From positions 18,636,283 through 18,700,282 of the forward strand of contig OU612066.1 in assembly GCA_914767715.1 (NCBI GenBank): a stretch of DNA of 64,000 nt, written 5' to 3'. Origin of the DNA: Membranipora membranacea (taxonomy: Eukaryota; Bryozoa; Gymnolaemata; Cheilostomatida; Membraniporidae). Of this stretch, positions 50,454 through 63,711 are shown piece after piece; within the stretch, counting starts at the first letter, position 1, and each line of letters starts with the position of its first letter. The position numbers and the translations under genes are program-made. The notes beneath the pieces are model-generated. The model had not been told where the DNA came from. It made no database searches and saw nothing but the letters and a program-made list of their open reading frames with translations.

Positions 50454-52716
50454 TTACGATGGCCTTGAGCGCGGCATGTAATGCGTTACTCGATAGTAGA
50501 CCAAGTCTATTTTAAAGTCAGTGTCCAGTATGGAGTTCAGTCCGATAGCAAGTGTCCTGCGTCCTGGATCAACACGTAAATCTGCAAAACAAGGAAATTT
50601 TGAGTTGAAGATTAATGAATCTATCCATTTACATAGCCCCCCCGTGCATTCGATGCATAACTCTCAGATGATTTCTCCTTTTTTTCTACTTTTAGTGGTG
50701 CATATGCATATGTATAGGACTGAGATTGTCTTATGTTCTCTGAGAGCTATGCATCAGGTGCTCTGGGGCTGTAAATGGATAGATTTTAACTTTAATACCT
50801 TCACTCAATGCCCACAAGACTGTTGTTGTAAGTTGCAGCCTCATGAATCATTATTATTTAATCCTACCTAATGGTGTGAACTTGCATTTTTTTCTGCCGC
50901 CCCTGCTTCTTTTTTTTCTTTTTCTTCATATAATTTATGCTACAATGCTTTCATTATCCTACTCACTGTGTATGTAGTATGATGTACCACCCTACACCTT
51001 TATGTTTTTATTCAAGTCATTTTTCTATATCTATGTTAACGTATGTAAGGTCAACAAGTTAATTTTAATTTACACTCATTACGAACTTTTAGAAAACCTC
51101 TATGAATAAAATAAATAAATGAATAATGGTCCAGGTGGCTAACTGGCCTTTGTTTCACATGAAAGAACAATACACAAACTAAGAGTTGTCTGCTCATAGT
51201 ACACTCTAAGAAACATAGAAAGTGGATAAGTCACCTGGGCCTCTGAATCTAGCAATATCTTTGCACGAGTCATCAAGAAATGTGCGCTGTATTATGCTTT
51301 TCTTCGTTTTCTTTGCGGACCTGTTTGAAAATTGAAAGAAATTACCCACAATCATAAATGAGCCCAATACAAGCCGGCATTATCATCGATTGAAAATGCA
51401 TAAAACAGTTGTATGATTTTCTATGATTGTCTATGCTGTTAATCTCGGTCTATTGGCTAAGATCAAAGTATCACTGCCAATGGCTGAATATTGTTAGCTC
51501 AGGAGGTATTTGATGGCCTCACATCTAGGATACATTCTAGTTTTCTAGGACAGATCACATTCTCAGTATGAGGATTTAGGGCACTCTGCGTCCCTCTTTA
51601 GGGGCAGCCCAATCTTCTGATTCTTACTAAAGAGCAAAAGTTAATCTGTATAGTTCATCACCAATTAATCATGTTCATGTTGATGTTCAAATGATTGAAG
51701 GTATCTCAGATCTCAGGTTAGTAACATGGCTATAATTACCTGATTTTCCATATCACTAATGTTAGCATAGTAACAATCAGTATGGTAATGCAGGCAAAAC
51801 GGCCTTCAATCTTATTTTTGCTAGCAGGAATTGTGTCGATATCCTCATCTGTGCAATCAAAGCAAAATATCTGAATGAATGCGAGTTTAACCTATGACTC
51901 TACTGAAAAATATTCAGGGATCTGGTCAAGAACTGTTGAATTTACAGGCTCTAAATATCATTGGAAATTTTGCCAACATCATTGAAAGTACCCCATCGAC
52001 AACTGAGCTTAATTCGGCAATGTTTTATGATAGCATCTCCCATCATGGGATGTGCTGTTTTACTATGACACCTTCACCCCCGGATAATTCAAGGACAAAC
52101 TTAATGTTTAAAATGAAGTGGGCCAAAGGTAGAAGTTGGTAAAGGCATACCTTGATGGTGCTGAATGACCTCTGGTTTGTGTGGTACCCATATAGTAGCT
52201 GTGCATTCAATGTGCACCTCACCTGTTGGGTTATTATATTCAGGCTCACATGAAACCTCGACCAACGGATCCATCATCCCATCAGGAAATGTGACTTCCA
52301 CAAAAGCTATGTCTTTATCAAGAGTTTGAACTGTTAAAAACCATAAATCTTGCGTGTGAAAGCTTATGCAAACTGAGGGGAATTGGGTCTAAAGAAAACA
52401 CAAGATGGTGGTGGTGGTAGCAAATGTCCAGATTATCATTCATTAGTGCTGATACTTGCGATGCGTCTGAACCATGTCCCCAGTATGATTTGTAACAAAT
52501 TTTGCCATACAACTTAGAATTCATTAAAACAGTAAAAATGCTGAGAATATTTATTACTCAATGAAGCCCAATGGGTTTGCAACTTTCCAAAAAAAACACC
52601 AGCGCCAGTCTGTTTAGTGTTTAAACATTGGAAACTGACTGCCCATAGCTATGTTACATACCATGTAAAAGCTGTTGGATTAGAATAACGAGACTTATGC
52701 CCTTCTTGGTATACAT
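50454..52716 (-). CDS. Unrecognised single-pass type I membrane protein, five coding exons
   Basis: Family not recognised. Coding exons in transcript order: 52716-52662, 52330-52151, 51848-51740, 51320-51235, 50581-50454; all GT-AG, with phases closing to a 185-aa protein. The N-terminus has a basic n-region and hydrophobic core (MYTKKGISLVILIQQLLHV), a likely signal peptide. A roughly 60-residue extracellular part follows with two Cys (VEVSCEPEYN, HIECTATIWVP), possibly one disulfide in a beta-rich fold. Exon 3 carries a transmembrane helix (FACITILIVTMLTLVIWKI) followed by a strongly basic stop-transfer (RSAKKTKKS). The cytosolic tail of about 75 residues ends THYMPRSRPS. The first coding exon also has an acceptor at about 52725, so an upstream 5' UTR exon is likely. 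Clean phase closure over four introns makes a real gene likely. Confidence 0.75.
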
Positions 52717-52724
52717 TGCAATAT

Positions 52725-54147
52725 CTGTGATAAGGTTAACCAATTTATTGTTGATCTCTCCAGCTCAAAAACAACAATGGGACAACAAAATGTTCATCAC
52801 TTTTATGTAAGGCAATCGTCGAACCATAAACCAGAAACAAAGGAAAGGTATTAGCAGTATGACCACATTTCTCCATAATAATCTCACACCAAATTTTGAT
52901 TTTTTTGATTGTGCAAGAATGTTTTATAGAAGGATTAACGGAACAAACACTAATTCAAAAGTACAGGCATATGCTGCAAGTACATTCAATCTGGTTTGCT
53001 TCAAGGCAGAACTCATTAAAATATCTATTGATAGCACTACAACCCAAAATAAAAATTACATCACTCAGTCACCTATATAGATGTCACAGTTTCATAACTG
53101 TGGTAATCTTATTATATACGGAGGAGTTTTTTACACATTCACTTTGCTGCTCAGAGTTCTTAGGCACCGATGGGTAATGATTAATCATGTGACATTGCTG
53201 ATCTTTGATGTAGCTATATATTTCCATTTTTCTGGTCTATACCTGACTCCTATAATTTAGAATCATCATTTTGTTTTTTTATAATTGATAGCTTGTGTAA
53301 TCTGAAGGCAGGTCAAGAATGAAGGCTGATAAAGGAAATAAAGAAGAAAAATAAGAATTACTGAACTGCAGAAATCTCCAAAATAAAGTTTCCTGATAAT
53401 TTATCGTTATCTTGATATGAATAATATATTCATATATATACAATACAATTACAGACGTAAAGCTTAATATGGCTAAAGTTAAAAAAAAAATCAAATTTGT
53501 CGGAATCCTTGAATCAGTGACCTCAGCAGACAAAGTGGAATGGATACCAAGCAATGCAGCATAACCAGAGACTAAAGGTAATATCCATTGTATCCGGTAT
53601 AACCAGAGACCAAAGGTAATATCCATTGTATTCGGTATAACCAGAGACCAAAGGTAATATCCATTGTATTCGGTATAACCAGAGACCAAAGGTAATATCC
53701 ATTGTATCCGGTATAACCAGAGACCAAAGGTAATATCCATTGTATTCGGTATAACCAGAGACCAAAGGTAATATCCATTGTATTCGGTATAACCAGAGAC
53801 CAAAGGTAATATCCATTGTATTCGGTATAACCAGAGACCAAAGGTAATATCCATTGTATTCGGTATAACCAGAGACCAAAGGTAATATCCATTGTATCCG
53901 GTATAACCCGTATAAAAAATCTGCGTCTAAACGCTCAAACTGGGCGCACTAAACGACTGATAAAAACAATTATATATCATTGAACGGACAGGTAGCTGAA
54001 TTTAATTTCCAAATGATGGTGTCAAGTCAACAGGACGTTTAGCACCGTTGTTTATAAAAAGCAAGACTTCGATTATATAATAATTCTACATAACATTGAT
54101 TGGACATAGTATCACTTTATGCAATGCATATTTTTTATATAATAGTT
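52725..54147. other. Region between PEPD and the membrane protein gene
   Basis: About 1.4 kb between two minus-strand genes. It holds the PEPD 3' UTR, the 38-bp minisatellite, and presumably the promoter and 5' UTR exon of the membrane protein gene. No other coding exon is recognised. Confidence 0.5.
53559..53908. repeat. 38-bp minisatellite, nine copies
   Basis: Unit starts GGTATAACCAGAGACCAAAG and is 38 bp long; nine copies are exactly in step (304 bases between first and last). Units differ almost only at a C/T position (GTATCC or GTATTC). Such low divergence points to recent expansion or homogenisation. Confidence 0.97.
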
Positions 54148-57100
54148 TTAATTGTTGTCTCCTCCGGCGATCCATTCCTCGATCTCTTCTACTGTTCTTG
54201 GTACTTTAGTGAGCAGCTCGATACCATCATCAGTCACCATGATGTCATCCTCAATACGTACCTGTCAGGTAAATAAGGCAAGAATCTCAAAAAATCGAAC
54301 TTCACATTCTTTGTAGACCACAACATGGATACCAGCATTGCTCGCCCAACTTGTGGAGGTATGTTGCAGATAATACAACGATAAGATTCAATATTTTGAT
54401 ACAGAATGAAATGGAACCAAGATACACACTGGGGCCCCATCTAGGTTTTGGCCCTAGAGGCAATCCCAGCTATTGACTCTAGTGTGAGGAGCAGAAGTTT
54501 AGGCCCAATTCTCCTGCAGCAATTCTATGCCTTTGTTGCTGGCAACAGAAGTACAGACCATAGCCTGCAGATCTCTTGAAGCACGTTTAGATCTTAAAAG
54601 CAAACCACTTACTACAAATTGTGCTTGAGTTATGAATGAAAGTATGAGTTATGAATGAAAGTATGAGTTATGTGGAAAAAGTTTATGAGTAGTGAGAATA
54701 TCAGGCAGAGCCAGTTATGGTAACTCTCCATATAGTGTTATCAGGTGGGGAGTAAGCGAGGTTCTATTATACTATATGCAATGTTCCCCTTCGAAAATGC
54801 AGAGACCTAAACCCCTCGAAATACCCGAGAGATAACTTACCCCTCCAAAGCCTCGGTACTTATTTATCTCATCCATAATAAGGAACTTAGACTGAGCTGG
54901 ATCCTGTGCTGCCTTGTCAAGTAACTAAAAATAAACAGAATCTCACTGTGCTTACATTAGGTCAATAATAAACAGAATCTCACTGTGCTTACATTAGGTC
55001 AATAATAAACACAAAGAAAACAGAGAAACATGTTAATCCATCATTACTAGTAGAGAGAACAAGCCATGTCAGATGTCTCATTCCCAAACTGTTCCCTGCG
55101 TGTTTGATCTTTTCTATTAATACGGCAGTTTGAAATGCAAAAATTATGGATTATGAGTCATGTGTTAATAAAGATAAGGCTCTAGAAGTGTCGCTCATTC
55201 TTCCCAGTACAATCGACCCTAGTGGCCTCAATCTGGTAAAAGGTGGGCAGACTTCTTCCGTTTTGATACACAAATAGCAGGCAAGGTCTGGTGCTCTGCA
55301 TCCAGATTACACTGAGATCAGAGAATAAGACATAATATATGTATCTATGTTAATAAAATACTCACAGTATTGATGAAGTATATTCCAGGTTCAATAGTTA
55401 GACACATTCTAGCCTGTAAATCTCGAGCAGTTCTCAGGCTCTTCAGCCCCGCCTCCGTCGATCTTTCTACTCCCTGTAAAATATACCAGTCTAAGAAAAA
55501 TAGGGCATGGCGTATGAGACCATGCCTAAATATATGGAACATGAAGAATGTAATTTAACAGTAGGAATGATTATCTGCCTAGTCATCATGCCCTGTTTAT
55601 TTTTTGTATCTTGATTTATAGTCTTCATGCTTAATACGAACCAAATCACTCCATTTAATTTTTTGCAGTGCTACAGATTTTACTGTTCCTAATCCTCAGG
55701 TCTGAAAATGAGGCAAGATTTAACGAAACAAAAAATACAGGCTTTGCTTACCAAGGTAACTACGTGTTGTGGTATATGAGACTTACCAAGGTAAGTACGT
55801 GTTGTGGTATATGAGACTTTAGATTAGATTAGATTCTATTTATACATTCGTTATCAATGATGATAGTGTGGAATGTGTACAACGCGTAAAAAAAAAATAC
55901 TAAGAGCGGTGATTGTTGAAATATGTCATAAAAAAAGGAAAAAACGATTTGGCATGCTTTTGTGTTCTACATCTCTTAGGTCTAAAATGGTATTATTGCG
56001 AGAGGATTAGGGGATAAGCTATAACCATAAAGGTAAATATATCAATGAATGGGTGAACAAAGAATATTACACTATCATCAATCATTTTAACAAATAATGA
56101 TTTGAAAATAGTGCAGAGCGGTTTATCTACAGACCGGGATAATTGGGGTTTGTGCACAACTGCACAAAGAGCATCAGTTGCAAAAAAGAGGTAACTACTT
56201 AACATATTAGGAAATAACCACATCTAGTGGCTTATTTGATTGCTCAGGCTGTTTGGATCATGAAACGCGTTACAGCCTGTCCTCCATGAGCTGTTGGATT
56301 TAGCGAGAGCTTTGTTTTCTTAATTGCAAGGTGACCTGTTTTTGCTAATTTAAAGGGGGTAAATTTAAGCTTGATATTGTATGCTTGCTCGCTTCGCTGC
56401 TTTACCACGCATTGTATAAAGATGTTACGATAGACCTACCTCAGGGTAGCCACCGACATCGTGTGTATCTATACCCATCATATGACCGAGACCATGAGGC
56501 ATGAATATAGCTCCAAGCCTCACTTTCATCATCTCATCGATATCACCGGTGAGCAGACCGAGGGCAGTCAACTCCTCAAGGTGTATTCTGTCTGTTAGTT
56601 TGTGCATATCAGCATAGTTTACTCCTATATAAATGTGTATAAGATAGATTGTAACTGGAACCATTAGCAGGAATATGCGACCGTAGGAGGCTCTTCTCAT
56701 CATCAAAGGGTCATTATCAAACTAGGATCTGTCCCTGATGTACCTGATGTACTAATGTAGAAAAATCTCAATAAAACTGCATATCACCTCATTAACGGGT
56801 CACAGCTTTATCATAATAAAGCAAACTGAAATCTCATGTTATTTCTCCCATCACACTTCTATAGCAGTCATTGATAGAGCATGAATACATGTAATGTTGC
56901 GCGAGTAGCTTCAGAATTATCTTACCTTATCTCAAATTTTAAATTTTAGGTATTTGTACTAAATTGTCTCAAACATTAGAGATATAACTGCTAAAAGTGT
57001 AGACTCGTTAGTTGATGTCAGTGTCACTGCAGGAAAATAATGTAATTAAAACTGTCTGTGACAGAACACGTACCTGGTTTGATGGCCGCCATGACTGCTC

Positions 57101-60100
57101 TGCTTGACTTGAGCACAGAATTGTATATCTTCTTCTGTTGATCTGTGAATTTACCATTAGCCGGGAAAGAGCAAGTGATATCACTAGTGTAGCAATAATA
57201 TTCACCTCCCATATCAAAGAGGCTGTAAAACATGTGACAATATAACGAGAATTCAATCATAACTGCTCATTTATTCTAAAAACTCAGACACGAACGGGTG
57301 AATATGTTGGCCTCATGCTAGTCACCTCAATTCAAAGTAAACAGAAAATACAACAGTTTGCTGCTTCAATCAGTTTTGTACAATAAACTAAAATTATTAA
57401 TAATTAATTGTATGAAGCCTGAATAATTTTTAACGCATTGAATGTGCATTTGCGTGGAGTCTGCATAGAGTCTGCATGGAATCTGCCACTACAGATGGTT
57501 GTATGACACAGTAACACTGTATGACATACATACCACATATCACCATCTCTGATAAGCTTATCATTAGGAGCACCAGCGTGGCCATAGTGAAGGACAGCAC
57601 AGCTACCTCCGCTGTAAATAATAAAAAAAAGCCTAACGCCCGTGTTATATGGTACATGTGACAAAGGTAACAGCTTATAAGGAAAGTTAAGTCAGCATGA
57701 GAGGCAATAAATTGAACTGATCAGTGAGAATGATAAAAGGAGTTATAAGAAGTATTCCGGCAAACAATTTTCCCATGGAGATAAGGCTAGTAAAAGCTAA
57801 TAAGAATCAAGTAATTGGTCTCAGTTGCATTGTTAATAATGTTTCATATAACACTTTGGCTCCCAAAATAATTGCCAATAACCCCTCCTTGCGAATTGCA
57901 ACATATTTGTAAACATATTTTCACTTGCTGCATACCAATGAAAGCATTGAGTCTTCTCTACAAAACCATATAGACATATGTGCAAAGCATAGGGAATTGT
58001 AATGTCATGTCACCCGAATGGCGACATCAACAAGGGAGTGTGAGATGAATGGCTGACGTTGATATACCTAACTTGATACAGCCCCAATCACCGAACTTTG
58101 AGCACAACATAGCCTGGTCTCTTACCACTAAGACATCCTGGCAACTGGATTCTGACCTTCATCAAGACTCTCTCTCATCTCAAAACCTCAATTGCCAACC
58201 TCCTCACAATGCTACCATAGTCAATTGGACATAATATGACACGCCAACATGAGTGCAAGTCTGCGCATAAACATAATTTTCTTCATTTCGCTAGTACCAC
58301 CTCACTTTGTTGGCCAATAAGATGTATTCTAACAAATCACATCTTCCGGTCTGACAACTACCAACGACAATGCTGTGATTTAATTCGCAAGATAAACGGC
58401 GCAGCAATTGTGCTTGTAGCTGGTTAAAAAACACAGAAACCTGTTTTAGTATGGGCCTCAAAGTGGCAATTCTGTAAATTCATGTCTGAGTGTACAAAGT
58501 ACCCTAATCTAATATAAGCAGCAAACAGCAAAGAGCAGGTTATATCTTACCTGGCTCCTATACAGGTGTAGGCCACATGTCTCATACCTCCATTGTAATA
58601 ACAGTAATGCTCAAACATACTATAAGTGAAAATGGAATAACATTCATGGCTATCACTTTGAGCAGGAAAAGCACTGTGTACTGAGTACCGTGTCTGGGCA
58701 CAAAGGTGTAACTACAGGTAATCAGGATAAATAAAACGGAGGGCAGGTGTTTTTCAATATTAAGGACTGTGAAAAATGTAAACTATGTATGCAATTTTGC
58801 TAACATTAGCCATTCTGTTATTCCAGTTCAGCCCAATCCATTCACTAAAAAGCGGTGAAAGGTGTATGACCTATCTATAGATTCTAACTTACACAATAGA
58901 CCATAAATTTGGCAAACTGTGTCAGCAAGACCACTGGTCAAATGAAAAATCTCTAAATTCACTCTAACATTTACTCACCTTTCAGCCTGATATTCAAACA
59001 TTCCGGGTTTGACTTTCCTCATGAGTTCCTTGTGAGCTTCACTGCTCACCTTATTTGTGTATCTCAACATCTCTATCTCCAAATCTGACTTCAGCACTCG
59101 ACTAAAATATACGTTGTGTCAAAGTGTATCCCATAATGCAATGGAATTCCTTGTGCAATCAGTTCAACGATAATAGATCAAGAGTTTGATCTATACCCAA
59201 TAAAATCCAAGAAATAGTTGCATTGTGAGAATGTTGAAAATATGCATTTTGATAAGCCACAAAATAATGCAAATATTAGTGTAGTCCAAATAAAAGCATA
59301 GAGAATACTAATTTGAGAATCTCCTTCCAAAACTAAGTGATCTATAATATGATACTTACCTCTCACAGATGTGGGGATGTAGAAGTTTGTTGTCTGTCTT
59401 GTACCTAAAATATTAATAAGAGGTCTGATTTCACGCTGGCCTGATAATCCAGCTATTTACAGACTATCCAGTACCAGTATTTACTACTATACCTCGTGAA
59501 CATTTTCTTGTATGATGAAAAAAATATATGAACTGCAAAAGTATAGTAGCCAGGGTTCCCAGACTGTGTTCTGAGGCTGCCTTTTTTGGAGTTACCTTTT
59601 CATGTGTGATGTTTATGTGCATAACTAAACTATCCAATTTTACTTTGGTACAATTTGTAACGAATTAATAATCAGGGGTTTGGATGAGACTTACTCGCTG
59701 ATGCCATCAAAAGCAGCTTCTTTAGTATAGTTGTCGCTGTCTGTATTAAGTCCATGCTACAAATCAACAGGAACTTAATTTAGGTTTTCTTCATTTGCAG
59801 TGCCATTACCATAAATAAGTGGAAAGTATTGAAATACACAACTAACTAATACCATGTACAAGCACCATAATATGATTTGATGATTCGAGTGATATTTTAG
59901 TTTTACAACATGACGCAGTACCGTAAAAACTCACTAAAAAGTTACCCGACTTATAAAGGAATTGCTGTGTATTCAAAAATAATGTGTTCCATATTTTCAA
60001 GTCACCACACACTTAAAAGTCACCACGCACCTGAAACCATTTTAAAGACATAACCTCTGTGATCAATCTATACACTTACAAGTCACTATCTATCACCAAC

Positions 60101-62937
60101 AAATATAAAAACATGATTCGAATGTAAGCTCCCTTTACATGTATCATTTTATATATCACCTTTATTTATAAGACTTTATTACAAGGTGTATAAACTCACC
60201 AGGAGAAGTAATGGCTTGTCTTTCTTCAGCACATTGGGCATCTGTAAACAACAAAATATGTGCTTATAAACAGTTTATATTCCGATTCCATTTGTGACAT
60301 TTTGTTTATCAACTGCTCAACTATTTAGAGTCGAGTACTAGCTAGGCTGTACTAGCTAGGCTGTTTGTGATGTTGGACTGTTTGTTAGTCATCCGTACAA
60401 TCTTTGGATCACCCAAACTAGGTCAAAAATCATTAAGGAGGTATCACTTTCTCTCGCAGAGCAGAGACAAATCTTTTTTCCAGTACACAATATGGAGCAG
60501 ACAGAGCAGACAAAACTTAAGCTAAACAACAATTGTTTAATCTTGGTTTTGCTACCTGACATGATCATATTGGGTAAGAGACTGGTGGCTGACGTCAGAG
60601 AGTATTTATTAGTATTTACAGACAACAACATTTCCTGGTCAACCAGATTTAGCCAGTATGAACTTTGAGAGCTTAGATGTCAGATAAATTCTTGTACAAA
60701 AAGCACGGTACAGAAACCAGTTTGCAACCAACCAGGATGTGAGTGGTTTAACCATATCAAAGGGCCAAACATATCTGGTAGGATCATGAATGACTCAACG
60801 CAACTCCTTGATCTGATCTTGATCAAAAATAGCACACCTAAATTGAGCGAGGATAAACACATCACTCACCTCATCAGTGTAATGGGATTCATCAGCACCG
60901 TACTTCTTCTGGTAAAACTCTGGAGGGTTCAGACTAAAACAGCAATCATATAATTTTCATCAATAGAGCAGTATGTAACATAACCTACAGCCAATGTATT
61001 TTATTACACAGTGTATATTTGTCATGATTACTGTCATAGTATCATACTTCATCGGCATAATACTGATAGTGATATGATATTACTTTAAATAAAAAATGAT
61101 CACTTTTCTTGGTCTGTTTCACAGTACCAAGCCGGCTACGATTAGGACTTCTGATAAGTGTTGGGTAGATAAGAGTACATAGGTCATTGTCTGCCAGCTA
61201 AACCTCAAAGGTGGCAATGACATCAGAGTAGTTTAGAATCCCTGACATATACATATACATACATATATGATTGATCTATACTTCTATTTCTTATAGTGCA
61301 GAGAACTTGTGTCTGTCACAAGGCTTGTGGTTAACCGTTGTACTTATTATTGATATTGTATTAGACCCCTTATCAGGTTATAGCCACATAACACAATAGT
61401 GCCCATCTTATCTGTGAAAATAATATTTTACTAATCTGATTTGGCTTAACCCATGTTGTGCAATGGGCAAATATGACAACAACCCTAAAACATAAATTAC
61501 GTGTCTATGATGAAAATTATCTTCCCCAAACATAATTCAAGAGTCTCAATTGAGTCTCATCTACAAACCTTCCCATCCACACGGCATAAGCATCTGGAAG
61601 TCTTGGCATGAATATAATACATCTAGCTGTGTCTACATCTACAGCTCCGTAACAGTCAGCCTCGATAATACCAAACAAGTAGTGGAAGAATGACTCCTGC
61701 AACATAACATGCAACGCCATCACAATAATTGTATCGTAGTAATAGTGGCAACATGTTACTCCAAGTTCACCATTTGAAAAGTTTGATGAGTTCATACCAC
61801 CCAAATATCATTATATCAAGTTGATAGATAGCAGCGGAGACAAATCATAGCTTCAATCGTATTGAATTTGACATAATCGTATAAAATATCAAAACTATTT
61901 GTAACAGAACATAATAATGTTATATACTTTTATGATATTTCATCAAACTGAGAATCCTGATATATATATTAATATTCTTACTTGACGAAACACTGGCTCA
62001 TGATCAGAGGAATGTCTCATCTCAGATACACCTCCTTCTAGTAAGATCACAGATCCTGGCTGATAGTTAGGGTCGGCTCGCAGTAACCCACATAGTCGCT
62101 CTCTATTCTCTCTGAACATGCGCATAGGCACCTCCAGGGTGTGGTCACCTCGACTGAACACTGGTCTAAAATGTACAAAAAACTCCCTGTTAATATGTCA
62201 GACCTACGTAGGCTTATATAGATAGTAGAGTTAAGTAAGCACATCAAAAAGTAACATGCCTCCTTAACTCATCCCTGAATAACTAATATGATTCTGCAAA
62301 GTTTAAGAAGCATATAAATGATTAGGTTTTCCATAAATACACTGTAACATAAGCATAACTAACCTAAAATTTCCTAACCTAGCATGTGTAACCTAACCTA
62401 ACATAGTAGTATCTTTAACTGTCTGTTACCATAGGACCACTGCATGAGCGTAGAGTCAGGAATGACAGTAGTCCTATGGATGATAGACTCTTCCCAGTAC
62501 AGAGCATTGTGGTACTCCAGAGAAGACAGACAGATGCATGGTCCGCTGTTGTCACCATGCATGCAATGTACTGAGGAAGTCAATGGTGGATGCAGTTACC
62601 AGTCCTCATTTTGCCTCCTCCTCCCAGACAGTGCCAATTTGCACACAAACATAGCAATGAACCAAGGCACTACCTCTTGAATGAAATACTCAACTGTGTG
62701 CAGTAACATTCATCAATGTTTGCTTACTCACTGCACAGGAGCCGGAGGAAGGAAGGAAAACATGGTGTGTATATATGTACTAGCTATACTATGTACTCAA
62801 AGCCAAAAGAGTGTACAAAGCTGCAACTTGGTAGCTGACAATAATTCAGCTCCTCATAACAATAACACCTGGTGCCATTGACAGACATTGTTGTGATTTG
62901 ATAATATATTTTTTCCTTACCTTCCTGCATCTGCCAT
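54148..62937 (-). CDS. PEPD: Xaa-Pro dipeptidase (prolidase)
   Basis: Cytosolic M24 metallopeptidase that splits dipeptides with C-terminal proline or hydroxyproline, the last step of collagen-peptide breakdown. Exons in transcript order: 62937-62921, 62165-61982, 61696-61569, 60933-60870, 60241-60200, 59756-59695, 59404-59360, 59101-58979, 58619-58551, 57611-57534, 57222-57074, 56624-56440, 55473-55366, 54924-54841, 54261-54148; phases close to give 483 aa (human 493). Start [20 protein letters not shown] aligns with the human N-terminus. All five dimetal ligands are present: Asp in LFDMGGEYY, Asp in TSDITCSF, His in MPHGLGH, Glu in LTIEPGIYF, Glu in [17 protein letters not shown] and the HDVGGYPE loop are also kept. 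The C-terminus stops shortly after [10 protein letters not shown] and lacks the last roughly ten human residues. The enzyme should be active. Confidence 0.96.
54928..55010. repeat. Tandem duplication in PEPD intron 13
   Basis: A unit of about 38 bp containing AATAAACAGAATCTCACTG occurs twice in a row, directly upstream (in transcript order) of the acceptor of exon 14. Confidence 0.8.
55748..55817. repeat. 35-bp tandem duplication in PEPD intron 12
   Basis: Two 35-bp units beginning CTTACCAAGGTAA follow each other with one difference (TAACTACG or TAAGTACG). Confidence 0.8.
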
Positions 62938-63616
62938 CTTCAAAGTAGTGATCAATGAGAAATGAAATTTATTGGTTGAATCATGTGACAAGCCATGTGA
63001 TTGGCAAAATGGGCGGTGACAACTTCAAAGGAGCCAATGGGATTGTGGAAACAAAAGTTTAAAACACAGATGGCGGCAATGTTCACAATGTTGGCCATTT
63101 GCCAATAAGCTAGAAGTAAGTGGTGTGTCATATCTTGACAAGCTTGTCAAGACAGGCTATGTCATAGCCAGCTTAGTACAAATAAAGCTTGTCAAGACAG
63201 GCTAGTCTCATCACTTCACAGAGGTCAAAAACAAGAAAGGGAATTGGTGTATAAAAGCTACCGTTCATTGAGCAGGCGAACAAGTTGACTCTGATTGGTC
63301 TACGCAGGGACAGCGTAACGGCTGTATAGATTCGATTAGTCTCATCGTCAATGCTCAGAGTTCGGGTTAGGTTTTCACATGACTTGGTAGCAAGGTGCTA
63401 TAGAGATCATAATGTTATCACATAACGTCCTCACTCAAAAATATGCCTGGAATTCCAAGCTCAATTGTAGGGAACCAGTTTATCACAACATAACTTTTGG
63501 TGCGGCGCCTTTTTATTGATTTACACAGTATTCGCTTAACAATTACATATATGTTGAAGAAATTAAAATGATGTATCATTCATAAACTGCACTCAAATAT
63601 TTAGCACGAAACAGTG
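62938..63616. other. Spacer between PEPD and the next minus-strand gene
   Basis: About 0.7 kb holding the PEPD promoter and 5' UTR and the 3' UTR of the upstream gene. A 20-bp motif AAGCTTGTCAAGACAGGCTA occurs twice (about 63138-63157 and 63186-63205). Confidence 0.5.
63512..63517 (-). terminator. Polyadenylation signal AATAAA (minus) of the right-edge gene
   Basis: AATAAA on the minus strand, 100 bases after the TAA at 63617, fits the 3' UTR of the terminal exon at 63617-63709. Confidence 0.55.
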
Positions 63617-63709
63617 TTATTTTTTCTTTGGCGTTCTGCTGCCGCGTGTTACCTGAAACCCTCTGACCATCCTGCCATGCTGATATGCGTCATATGGTAT
63701 GTGCTGCTC
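63617..63709 (-). CDS. Last coding exon of an unrecognised gene running out of the window
   Basis: A good acceptor (TTATAG at 63711-63710) opens a 30-codon frame EQHIPYDAYQHGRMVRGF, then QVTRGSRTPKKK and TAA. It is in phase 0 and followed by an AATAAA. The basic end RTPKKK is typical of nuclear proteins, but I cannot name the family. The upstream exons lie beyond 64000; 63712-64000 looks intronic. Confidence 0.55.
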   Translation of the reverse strand, partial: EQHIPYDAYQHGRMVRGFQVTRGSRTPKKK

Positions 63710-63711
63710 CT

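Noticed and set aside
53279-53892. Long repetitive open frames on the minus strand (up to 191 aa)
   Set aside because: They are read from the 38-bp minisatellite, whose unit lacks stops in three frames and is not a multiple of three; there are no splice sites or domain.
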